Part shown: piece by piece, positions 19,358 to 27,372 of the stretch | How the letters are laid out: each line of letters starts with the position of its first letter | How positions within the stretch are numbered: position 1 is the first letter of the stretch | The notes under the pieces: model-generated | The model's database searches: none | What the model was told of the DNA's origin: nothing | Seen by the model: only the letters and a program-made list of their open reading frames with translations | Made by a program: the position numbers and the translations under genes | NCBI GenBank assembly: GCA_963713445.1 | Contig: CAVQMB010000019.1 | Location: 1-64,000 of the forward strand | Source of the DNA: CAVQMB01 sp963713445 | Lineage (GTDB): Bacteria > Pseudomonadota > Gammaproteobacteria > Competibacterales > Competibacteraceae | Direction: 5' to 3' | DNA: 64,000 nucleotides

Positions 19358-20137
19358 ATGACGCTTCAGCGATTGCTGCATCTCTTAATCACACTGGTAC
19401 TCGCTGTCGCATTCGGACCGTTAGTCTGGGCGAATCCTGCCACCGCTACGGTAGCGGTGGCCGCTAATTTCAGCGCTCCCATGCAGCAACTCAAGCCGCT
19501 GTTCGAAAAGACGACCTCCGATCGACTCAAGGTGGTCATCGGCTCGACCGGACAGCTGTATGCGCAGATCAGCAACGGCGCACCATTTGATGTTTTCCTG
19601 GCCGCCGATCAGCGCCGTCCGCGTTTGCTCGGCAAATCCGGCCAGGGGCTGGAGCGTACCCGGTTCACCTATGCCACCGGGCGTCTGACCCTGTGGAGTG
19701 CCGATCCCGACCGGGTCGGCAGAGACGGTGCCGCGACCCTGAAAGCCGGGCAGTTTCAGCATCTGGCTATGGCGAACCCGAAGCTGGCGCCTTATGGCCT
19801 GGCGGCCCGCCAGGCGCTGGAGAAACTCGGTCTGTGGCGCACGCTACAGCCCAAGCTGGTGCAGGGTGAGAACATTGGCAAGACTTTCCAGTTAGTGGCC
19901 ACGCGCAACGCGGAGCTGGGTTTTGTCGCGCTGTCCTACGTGCTGAACCCGCGCAATGCCCAGCCCGGCAGCCGCTGGGATGTGCCGGCAAAGCTGTATC
20001 AGCCGATCCGCCAGGATGCCATTCTGCTTAAACATGGCGCCGATAACCCGGCCGCCAGGGCCTTTCTGGCGTTCCTGCAGAAGCCCGCTACCCGCCGGCG
20101 CATCGAACGCTACGGCTATGCCGTGCCTAAGGGGTGA
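19358..20137 (+). CDS. modA: Molybdate ABC transporter, periplasmic binding protein
   Basis: Captures molybdate or tungstate in the periplasm and delivers it to ModBC. The 259-aa product has a signal peptide (LLITLVLAVAFGPLVWA, cleavage near residue 25). The mature start ATVAVAANFSAPM contains the ANF-type Ser/Ala oxyanion loop, followed by STGQLYAQISNGAPFDVFLAADQ, a strong ModA signature, and GFVALSY near the C-terminus. It is first in modABC, with modB starting 9 bases after its stop. Confidence 0.95.
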   Translation: MTLQRLLHLLITLVLAVAFGPLVWANPATATVAVAANFSAPMQQLKPLFEKTTSDRLKVVIGSTGQLYAQISNGAPFDVFLAADQRRPRLLGKSGQGLERTRFTYATGRLTLWSADPDRVGRDGAATLKAGQFQHLAMANPKLAPYGLAARQALEKLGLWRTLQPKLVQGENIGKTFQLVATRNAELGFVALSYVLNPRNAQPGSRWDVPAKLYQPIRQDAILLKHGADNPAARAFLAFLQKPATRRRIERYGYAVPKG

Positions 20138-20146
20138 GGTTGGTTC

Positions 20147-20828
20147 ATGAATCTGGTCTGGCCCGACCTGGAGCCGGTCCGGCTGACCTTCGAGCTGGCC
20201 GCCACCAGTATGGTGGCGCTGCTGATCATCGCGACGCCGCTGGCTTGGTGGCTGGCCTTCAGTCAGCGCCGCTGGCGCGTGATGGTCGAAGCGGTAGTGG
20301 CATTGCCACTGGTACTGCCGCCTACGGTTCTTGGATTTTATCTGCTGATCGTGCTCGGACCCCATGGGCCGGTCGGGGAGCTTTTGGGTCAGGTTGACCG
20401 GCCACGCCTTGACGTTTTCGTTCGGCGGCCTGGTGCTGGCCTCAATGCTGTATTCGCTACCGTTTGCGGTGCAGCCTTTACAGAGTGCTTTCGAGGCGAT
20501 CGGTCGGCGACCGCTGGAGGCGGCGGCGACACTTCGGGCGGGACCTCTCGATGCATTCTTTAGCGTCGCCACACCGCTGGCCCGGCGGGGCTACGTAACC
20601 GCCGCCGTGTTGAGCTTTGCCCACACACTGGGCGAATTCGGTGTGGTGTTGATGGTTGGCGGGAATATCCCAGGGCAGACCCGGGTGCTGTCGATAGCGA
20701 TATATGATCAGGTGGAGAATCTGGATTATGCCCAGGCCAATACACTGTCGGTGGGTATTCTGATTCTCTCATTCCTGGTGCTACTGGCGGTGTATTCCTT
20801 CAACCGGCGTTTTCCGGTGCGCATCTGA
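20147..20828 (+). CDS. modB: Molybdate ABC transporter, permease (one frameshift)
   Basis: Inner-membrane channel subunit, about 226 aa after repair. The first part (VRLTFELAATSMVALLIIAT, VEAVVALPLVLPPTVLGFYL, LGPHGPVGEL) and the second (LTFSFGGLVLASMLYSLPFA, HTLGEFGVVLMVGGNIPG) are both typical ModB, but in frames 2 and 3. The switch near 20390 fits one extra base in GGTCAGGTTGACC: removing it gives the family motif LxGHALTFSFGGLV. The EAA loop is EAAATLRAGPLDAFFSVATP. The gene reads intact if that base is an error. Confidence 0.9.
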
Positions 20829-20841
20829 CGAGGATTACAGG

Positions 20842-22035
20842 ATGCCCGAACTCGGTCTGGACTGTACTCTTGGATTTCCGTCGTTTCGTCTGGAACTCGC
20901 GGAACGTCTGCCATTGACCGGGATCACGGGCTTGTTCGGCCCGTCCGGGACCGGCAAGAGCACCCTGCTGCGGGTGATTGCCGGGCTGGAACAGCGGGCC
21001 CGTGGCAGGGTGAGCTGGGCCGGCGAGTGCTGGCAGGACGACAGGCGCGGGCTGTTCGTTCCTCCGCACCGGCGTGGCGTGGCTATGGTATTCCAGGATT
21101 CACGCTTGTTCAATCACCTCGACGTGGCCGGCAATCTGCGCTATGCCTGGCGTCGTGCACCGCGCGGGCTGACCCGGCCAGACCTCGGGCAGGTGGTGGC
21201 GGCACTCGATTTGGAGCGGCTGTTAAGCCGCTTACCGGCTACCCTTTCGGGTGGCGAGTGCCAGCGGGTGGCGATCGCCCGGGCCGTGTTGAGCGCGCCC
21301 CGGCTGCTGCTGATGGACGAGCCGCTGGCAGCACTCGACAGCGGTCGCAAGCGTGAAATTCTGCCCTATATCGAACGTCTGCCAGCGGCGTTTGGGTTGC
21401 CGGTGATTTATGTGACCCACGCCATCGATGAACTCACCCGGCTGGCTGATGACGTGGCCCTGATGGGGCAGGGGCGCATGCTGGTGCACGGCACGGTGAG
21501 TGAGATCATGGCGCGCTCGGACCTGCAGCCGTTGACCGGACGGTTCGAGGCGGGTGCCGTGCTCGATACGCGGGTGGCCGGGCACGATGACCGCTATGCG
21601 CTGACCCTGCTGGATCTGGCCGGGCAAACCCTTAAGGTACCGCATCTGGCCGAACCGCTCGGCAGTTCCCTGCGCATCCGTATCCGTGCCCGCGATGTGG
21701 CGCTGGCGTTGGAACGACCGCGCGGCATTAGCATTCGCAATATCCTGGAAGGCCGGATCGAAACGGTTGAGGTTGAGGCGGGTGCCTTCGCCGAGGTGAC
21801 TGTAGCGCTGGCGCCACCGCTGCGGTTGCGGGCGCGGGTTACGCGGGAGACGGTAGCGGAGCTCGGGCTGCAGCCGGGTGTGGCAGTGTGTGCGCTGGTC
21901 AAGAGTATCGCCCTGGATCGCCGCACCCTGGGACCAGTGGGCCGACCGGCAGCCGCGGCCGGGGCGCCGATTGTTCATGGCGGCGAGCCGGCGCCCGAAC
22001 GGCTGCTGGCGGAAACCGAGCTTTACGGTTTGTAG
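20842..22035 (+). CDS. modC: Molybdate ABC transporter, ATP-binding subunit
   Basis: Energises ModB. The 397-aa product has Walker A GPSGTGKST, the Q-loop (AMVFQDSRLF), signature LSGGE, Walker B RLLLMDEPLAALDSGRK and the H-loop in YVTHAIDEL. The C-terminal third is a pair of Mop/TOBE folds (LEGRIETVEVEAGAFAEV) that sense or bind molybdate. It starts 13 bases after modB. A GC-rich imperfect hairpin follows the stop (22039-22064) but lacks a T-tract. Confidence 0.95.
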   Translation: MPELGLDCTLGFPSFRLELAERLPLTGITGLFGPSGTGKSTLLRVIAGLEQRARGRVSWAGECWQDDRRGLFVPPHRRGVAMVFQDSRLFNHLDVAGNLRYAWRRAPRGLTRPDLGQVVAALDLERLLSRLPATLSGGECQRVAIARAVLSAPRLLLMDEPLAALDSGRKREILPYIERLPAAFGLPVIYVTHAIDELTRLADDVALMGQGRMLVHGTVSEIMARSDLQPLTGRFEAGAVLDTRVAGHDDRYALTLLDLAGQTLKVPHLAEPLGSSLRIRIRARDVALALERPRGISIRNILEGRIETVEVEAGAFAEVTVALAPPLRLRARVTRETVAELGLQPGVAVCALVKSIALDRRTLGPVGRPAAAAGAPIVHGGEPAPERLLAETELYGL

Positions 22036-22089
22036 GTGGACCCGCCCAGCGAGCGGCGGGCCCGTCGTCGTTCGGATGAGCGGCGGTGC

Positions 22090-22530
22090 TTACCAGGCGC
22101 CGGTATTGGCCATCGATGCCCACGGTTCCGCGGGCGGTAGACTGTCACCTTGCTGCAGTAACTCGATGGAGATGCCATCCGGTGACCGTACGAAGGCCAT
22201 GCGGCCGTCCCGGGGCGGACGGTTGATGGTCACGCCTTTATCCTGCAGGCGCTGGCACAAGTCGTAGATATTGTCGACCCGATAAGCCAGATGCCCGAAA
22301 TTGCGCCCGCCGGTGTATTCTTCCGGATCCCAGTTATAGGTCAGTTCGACCAGCGGTGCCTGGTTTTCGCGGGCGTGCTCGACATCCCCGGGAGCGGCTA
22401 GAAAGACCAGGGTATAGCGGCCTTTTTCGTTATCCATGCGGCGTGTTTCCACCAAACCGAGCTTGTTGCAATAAAAATCCAGCGACTGCTCCAGATCGCT
22501 GACGCGTACCATGGTGTGCAGATATTCCAT
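22090..22530 (-). CDS. gloA: Lactoylglutathione lyase (glyoxalase I)
   Basis: Isomerises the methylglyoxal-glutathione hemithioacetal to S-lactoylglutathione. The 146-aa protein is a vicinal-oxygen-chelate fold with the four metal ligands in their expected contexts: His in YLHTMVRV, Glu in LVELTYNW, His in FGHLAYRV and Glu in ISIELLQ. The Gly-rich GRNFGHLAYRVDNIYDLC and FVRSPDGISIEL segments match bacterial Ni/Co GloA. It is convergent with modC. Confidence 0.95.
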   Translation of the reverse strand: MEYLHTMVRVSDLEQSLDFYCNKLGLVETRRMDNEKGRYTLVFLAAPGDVEHARENQAPLVELTYNWDPEEYTGGRNFGHLAYRVDNIYDLCQRLQDKGVTINRPPRDGRMAFVRSPDGISIELLQQGDSLPPAEPWASMANTGAW

Positions 22531-22843
22531 TGTGACCTCTCGTTGAGTGTTAACGAAAGAATGAATGATGCCGAATAATAACAGGCTATGCTGGCGATGA
22601 CTGCCCGGCAGGCCGGTATGAGTGTCGACGCACAGGCCAAACGTCGCAGTGCTCGGTTTCGCCGGGCATCGCGTTCATCGATCCCAGCGGTAAGGTTGGG
22701 TTGCCTTGACTGGCGTTCTGAGTCTGTCAAACTTGGAAAAAAGATCATTCCGTCAATGAACTTGTGAATTCATTCATGGTTTTCGCCGGTCGCGAGGCGA
22801 CGGGTTGCTGGCCGGGTGTGCGGTCCGTGAGCGGCTCGCTCCG
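22531..22843. other. Divergent intergenic region between gloA and the ypjD-like gene
   Basis: About 310 bases without a convincing gene. It must hold the promoters for gloA (leftward) and the ypjD-like gene (rightward). In E. coli, ffh lies divergent from ypjD; no ffh sequence is visible here. Confidence 0.35.
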
Positions 22844-23665
22844 GTGAACATTAGCTTGTTACATCCGGTGGTGCTTGGCGTTGCGGCTGCGGTGTTCTAC
22901 GCCCTGGCCGGGGCGCTGCTCGGCCTGCGCCTGGCCCGGGCGGAGCGGAACACCGGTCCGAGCAAGGCCTGGCCACTGCTGGTAATGGCGGTTGCCGTGG
23001 TGGTGCATGCGCTGCTGTTGCGTCATACCGTGTTCGTGCCGGGGGGCGTCAATCTGGGATTCTTCCATGCCTTGTCGGTGACCGGCTGGATCATGGCACT
23101 GCTTCTCCTGGTGATGGCTACTCTGGGGCCGCTGGAAAATCTCGGCATTCTGCTGTTACCGTTTTGTGCCGTGACCGTGCTGCTGGGATTGTTTTTCCCG
23201 ATTCGTCATATCGTGCCGGCCGAGCGCTGGCCGTTGGAATTGCACATCGTCATTTCCATCGTCGCCTACGGGCTGCTGGCCTTGGCTGCCGTTCAAGCTT
23301 TGCTGCTGGCGCTGCAGGATCACCGGTTGCGTCACCGCAATCCGGGCGGGTTTCTGCACGGTGTCCCACCGTTGATGACCATGGAAACACTGCTGTTCCA
23401 GATGATCGGCGTGGGCTTCGGCCTGCTCACACTGGCGCTGCTTAGCGGTTTTCTGTTTATCGAAGATATTTTCGCTCAGCACATGGTTCAGAAGACCACG
23501 TTGTCTATCGCGGCGTGGCTTATCTTCGGAACACTGCTATGGGGACGCTGGCGCTATGGCTGGCGCGGGCGGATTGCGGTCCGCTGGACGCTGGTCGGCT
23601 TCGGGGTGTTGATGCTGGCCTACTTCGGCACCAAGCTGGTGCTGGAGATCATCCTGCGTCGCTGA
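22844..23665 (+). CDS. YpjD/CcsA-like inner-membrane protein of the cytochrome c assembly family
   Basis: A 273-aa protein with about eight hydrophobic segments, from a GTG start (NISLLHPVVLGVAAAVFYALAGALL). It has the family's conserved histidines (LLLRHTVFVPGGVNLGFFHALS, LELHIVISIVAYGLL) and the end YGWRGRIAVRWTLVGFGVLMLAYFGTKLVLEIIL. CcsA/HemX members handle haem during c-type cytochrome maturation; YpjD itself has no proven role. It is followed 42 bases later by a CNNM/CorC gene, the same pair as ypjD-yfjD in E. coli. Confidence 0.85.
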   Translation: MNISLLHPVVLGVAAAVFYALAGALLGLRLARAERNTGPSKAWPLLVMAVAVVVHALLLRHTVFVPGGVNLGFFHALSVTGWIMALLLLVMATLGPLENLGILLLPFCAVTVLLGLFFPIRHIVPAERWPLELHIVISIVAYGLLALAAVQALLLALQDHRLRHRNPGGFLHGVPPLMTMETLLFQMIGVGFGLLTLALLSGFLFIEDIFAQHMVQKTTLSIAAWLIFGTLLWGRWRYGWRGRIAVRWTLVGFGVLMLAYFGTKLVLEIILRR

Positions 23666-23706
23666 CCCGGTTTCCCTCAGCCGGAGCAAGCCGAGGAAGT
23701 CCGCTT

Positions 23707-25002
23707 TTGAGCAATACACATTTAGGTCTACTGTTGCTGGCTCTGGTGGTGCTGCTGCTGTTGTCGGCATTCTTCTCCAGTGCCGAGACCGGCCTGATGG
23801 CGATCAACCGTTATCGGCTGCGGCATCTCGCGCGCGGTGGCCACCGTGCCGCCCAACGGGTCAGTCGGTTGCTACGGCACCCGGACCGGTTGCTCGGGCT
23901 GATACTGTTGGGCAACAACTTCGTCAATATTCTGGCCTCGTCGTTGGCCACGGTGATCGCACTGGCGCTGTTTGGCGAGGCCGGCGTGCCGATCGCCGCG
24001 TTGTTGCTGACGTTGCTGTTGCTGGTGTTTGGTGAGGTGACGCCGAAGACCCTGGCAGCGCTGCATCCCGAGCGTATCGCCTATCCGGCGTCGTTGATTC
24101 TGGAACCGCTGCTGAAGTTGCTGCATCCGGTGGTCAAGGTGGTCAACGTCATCGCTCACGGTCTGCTGAAACCGTTCGGGGTGATCGATGACGAGGCCAA
24201 TCAGGCGGCGCTCAGTCCAGCCGAACTGCGTAGCGTGGTGCTGGAGGCCAGCGGCATGATTCCGGCGCGGCACCGTAATATGCTGCTGGGCATACTGGAT
24301 CTCGAGGCAGTCACCGTGGAGGACATCATGGTGCCGCGCAACGAGATCGAAGGCATCGATCTGGACGATGACTGGAGCGAAATCCTCGCCGAAATCAAAC
24401 GCAGTCAGTACACCCGGCTGCTGGTATATCGCGGCAGCATCGAGCAGGTGGTCGGCTTTCTGCACATGCGTACGGTGCTGGGCCCGCTGGCGCGCCAGTC
24501 CGGTTTCGCCCGGGCCGAACTGGAGCAGTTGATCGAGCCGCCGTACTACGTGCCGGAGGGTACCCAGTTACATACCCAGCTGCTGAACTTCCAACAGGAG
24601 CAGAAGCGCATCGGCCTGGTCGTGGACGAATACGGCGATCTGCAGGGTCTGATTACGCTGGAAGACATCCTCGAGGAGATCGTCGGCGAGTTTACCACCG
24701 ATCCGATGGCGCTGGCCCGCCGCCATATCCGATCCCAGACCGACGGCAGCTACCTGGTCGATGGCAGCGTCGCCATCCGTACGCTCAACCGCACGCTGCA
24801 CTGGGATCTGCCGACCGACGGGCCGAAGACGCTGAACGGCTTGATTACCGAATACCTGGAAACCATTCCTGCGCCTGGTACCAATCTGCAACTGGCTGGT
24901 CATCCGGTGGAAATCGTCAAGATCAGCGGCAACCGGATCAAGACGGTGGTCATCCGGCCGCCGCCCCCCAGTGTCTTGTCCGCGACGACCGACGCGGATT
25001 AG
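23707..25002 (+). CDS. CNNM/CorC-family membrane protein with CBS pair (YfjD-like), TTG start
   Basis: A 431-aa inner-membrane protein of the HlyC/CorC group, often linked to Mg/Co efflux. The N-terminal DUF21/CNNM domain has several helices and the motif LSAFFSSAETGLMAINRYRL. Two CBS domains follow (VTVEDIMVPRNEIEGIDLDD and RIGLVVDEYGDLQGLITLED), then a CorC_HlyC domain (DGSYLVDGSVAIRTLNR). TTG at 23707 is chosen because GAGGAA (23693-23698) sits 8 bases before it, and the frame upstream of it lies inside the preceding gene. Its stop overlaps the stop of the convergent selD fusion by 3 bases. Confidence 0.9.
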   Translation: MSNTHLGLLLLALVVLLLLSAFFSSAETGLMAINRYRLRHLARGGHRAAQRVSRLLRHPDRLLGLILLGNNFVNILASSLATVIALALFGEAGVPIAALLLTLLLLVFGEVTPKTLAALHPERIAYPASLILEPLLKLLHPVVKVVNVIAHGLLKPFGVIDDEANQAALSPAELRSVVLEASGMIPARHRNMLLGILDLEAVTVEDIMVPRNEIEGIDLDDDWSEILAEIKRSQYTRLLVYRGSIEQVVGFLHMRTVLGPLARQSGFARAELEQLIEPPYYVPEGTQLHTQLLNFQQEQKRIGLVVDEYGDLQGLITLEDILEEIVGEFTTDPMALARRHIRSQTDGSYLVDGSVAIRTLNRTLHWDLPTDGPKTLNGLITEYLETIPAPGTNLQLAGHPVEIVKISGNRIKTVVIRPPPPSVLSATTDAD

Positions 25003-27251
25003 CCGCTGATCAAGCGGATCTCCGGCGACCCTCTGGCTTCGACGTAGCCGACCTGCGCTGCGAGCGGATAGCCGGACCGCTGCAGGGCCTGCAGGCACGC
25101 CGGTGCCTCTTCTGCCGGGACCGCTGCAAGCAGGCCGCCGGCAGTCTGGGGGTCGAAAAGCAGTAGAAACCGCGGATCGTCGCGCACCGATTGATCCGCT
25201 TGCACGGCGCGGCGTGCGCGCAGATTGTCCGGTGCCAGCGAGCTGACAACACCCTGGGCGAGGGTCTCAAGGGCGCCGTCCAGAGCGGGCACGGCGGCCA
25301 GATACAGCGCGGCGCCAGCGCGGCTGGCCTGCAGCATTTCCAGTAAATGCCCCAGCAAACCGAAGCCGGTGACATCGGTGCAGGCGGTGGCGCCGAACCG
25401 TTGCAGACAGTCGGTCGCTGCGCGTTGCGATACCAGCATCTGGTTAACCGCCGCGTCCAGCCAGCGGCCGCGTGCCCGCCCGCGCATGGCAGCCGCGAAT
25501 AAGGTGCCAGTGCCCAGCGGTTTGGTGAGCAGCAAGGCATCGCCCGGTTGCAGACCGTGTTTGGTCAACAACCTACCGCGCCAGGCCAGGCCGTTGACAC
25601 TGAGGCCGAACGCCATCTCGGTGCCTTCGCCGGAATGGCCGCCGATGAGCGCTGCACCCTGTTCGTTCATGGTACGCAACGCACCGGCCATCAACTGGTA
25701 TAGCTGATCTTCCAGCAGCACCTCGCTGGCCTGGGGCAGGGTGGCGATGGCCAATGCTGAGTGGGGTTCGGCGCCCATGGCATGGAGGTCGCCGAGTGCA
25801 TGATTGGCTGCGATCCGGCCGAACAGGTAGGGATCATCGATCAAAGAGCGGAAATAGTCCACCGACTGCACCAGTAACCGCTCCGTCGGCAATGCCAGCA
25901 CGGCGGCGTCGTCGCTGCGGCCAGGTTCGAGCACTGCGTGCGGGCTGGGAGGTATGTCCAGTCGCTGCAGGACGCGCTCCAGGACCCCGCTACCGAGCTT
26001 GGATGCGCAGCCGCCGCAGCGCATCGGCTCTGCTCGCAAGTGAGCGAGGGTGGATGCGTCGGTAAGTCCCGCTGCGATGTCCGGAGCCGGCGGCGTCATC
26101 TCGGGCAGATTGCTGTAGCGCGCCATGAACGCGCGATCGATATGATCCTTCCAGCGCCACAGTGCCCGGCCTGCCAGCGCCCATCGTCCGCGGCTGGCGA
26201 TAGCATAACGGTCGCCAGTGCTGATCAGGCTCAGAAACCGACGCTGGGGCCGGAACACTCGGAGCGGTTTGCCGGTGAGCGCGCGGCCCAGATTGAACGC
26301 CAGCGGTCGGCCCTGACGGACGGCGAACACACCGGCTTTGGGGCGCGGGTGGCCCATAACGGTGGCCACATCGCCGGCGGCAAACACCTGCGTGTGGGAC
26401 GGGGACCGCAGGCTTGCATCGACCTGGATGAAGCCACGCTCATCCAGGGCCAGGCCGCTCGTTCGCAACCAGTGCGGCGGACTGGCCTCAGTGACCCACA
26501 GCACGACATCGGCTGCGAGCCGGGTACCATCGGCAAGTGTCACCGAGTTCGCGTCGACCCGGGTAACCGGCGTGGCGCAAAGACAGCGGATCGAACGTTG
26601 GTCCAGTACCTTCCGGAACATACCGCGCACTGTGGCGTTGTGGTTCGGGAGAATGACATCGCTGGCGGTGACGATGGTGTGGACAACGCCACTGGGGTCG
26701 CCGCCGGCGGCACGTCGTTCATTGTGCAGTCGATATTGCGTGGCCAGCGCCAGTTCGATGCCGCCGGCGCCGCCGCCGACCACTACCACGCGAAATGTTG
26801 CCTGCGAGCGGGCACGGCTTATGATGTCCTGCCACCGCTGCAGGAAAAGGTCGATTGGCTTGGCCGGCAGGGCATGTTCTTCGGCGCCCGGCACGGCCAG
26901 CATGGCAGGGCGGGAACCGGTATTAATGGACAATACGTCATAGCGCAGCGGTGGCCGCCGCGGCAGCCGGATTAGTTGCTGCTCAGTATCGAGACCGCGG
27001 GCCTCGGCGTGGATCAGGCGGGCGTTGGCGAAGCGCGCCAGCGGTGCCAGGTCGATGTGACATTCATCGAATGAATAATGCCCGGCGACGAAACCTGGCA
27101 GCATGCCTGAATACGGGGTGTGTACGTCACGCGTCACCAGCGTGATGCGCAGCCCGGGTAACGGTTTCATGCCGAAGTGCTTCAGCACGGCGACGTGGCT
27201 ATGACCGCCACCCAGAAGAACGAGATCTTTAAGATAAGGCGTCTGCTGCAT
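24999..27251 (-). CDS. selD: NADH dehydrogenase-like / selenide, water dikinase fusion (NDH-SelD)
   Basis: A 750-aa fusion. The N-terminal half (1-385) is a pyridine nucleotide-disulphide oxidoreductase of the NDH-2 type: FAD loop LVLLGGGHSHVAVLKHF, NAD loop VVVVGGGAGGIELALA, second FAD motif VFAAGDVATV. The C-terminal half (about 405-750) is SelD, which makes selenophosphate from selenide and ATP: MRCGGCASKLG (Cys412/415, Lys418), SVDYFRSLIDDPYLFGRIAANHALGD, GGHSGEGTEM, DVTGFGLLGH and DPQTAGGLL. The redox half may reduce or supply selenium to SelD (inference). No other selenium gene lies in the window. The start at 27249-27251 (MQQTPYLKDLVLLGG) is preferred over an upstream in-frame one. Confidence 0.93.
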   Translation of the reverse strand: MQQTPYLKDLVLLGGGHSHVAVLKHFGMKPLPGLRITLVTRDVHTPYSGMLPGFVAGHYSFDECHIDLAPLARFANARLIHAEARGLDTEQQLIRLPRRPPLRYDVLSINTGSRPAMLAVPGAEEHALPAKPIDLFLQRWQDIISRARSQATFRVVVVGGGAGGIELALATQYRLHNERRAAGGDPSGVVHTIVTASDVILPNHNATVRGMFRKVLDQRSIRCLCATPVTRVDANSVTLADGTRLAADVVLWVTEASPPHWLRTSGLALDERGFIQVDASLRSPSHTQVFAAGDVATVMGHPRPKAGVFAVRQGRPLAFNLGRALTGKPLRVFRPQRRFLSLISTGDRYAIASRGRWALAGRALWRWKDHIDRAFMARYSNLPEMTPPAPDIAAGLTDASTLAHLRAEPMRCGGCASKLGSGVLERVLQRLDIPPSPHAVLEPGRSDDAAVLALPTERLLVQSVDYFRSLIDDPYLFGRIAANHALGDLHAMGAEPHSALAIATLPQASEVLLEDQLYQLMAGALRTMNEQGAALIGGHSGEGTEMAFGLSVNGLAWRGRLLTKHGLQPGDALLLTKPLGTGTLFAAAMRGRARGRWLDAAVNQMLVSQRAATDCLQRFGATACTDVTGFGLLGHLLEMLQASRAGAALYLAAVPALDGALETLAQGVVSSLAPDNLRARRAVQADQSVRDDPRFLLLFDPQTAGGLLAAVPAEEAPACLQALQRSGYPLAAQVGYVEARGSPEIRLISG

Positions 27252-27372
27252 CACTTGGCGGAGAAGCTCCAGCGGGCTGGCTAGGTTCGTGGGCTGTTGT
27301 CGGGCACAATGAAGCACAATCGCTCAACCGCCAGCAACCAGGATCTGGCGCGGCGTACTTTCGGGGGCAGGT

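Noticed and set aside
26000..26050. Selenocysteine in SelD
   Set aside because: The active-site positions are ordinary Cys codons (CGGC) and no in-frame TGA occurs there.
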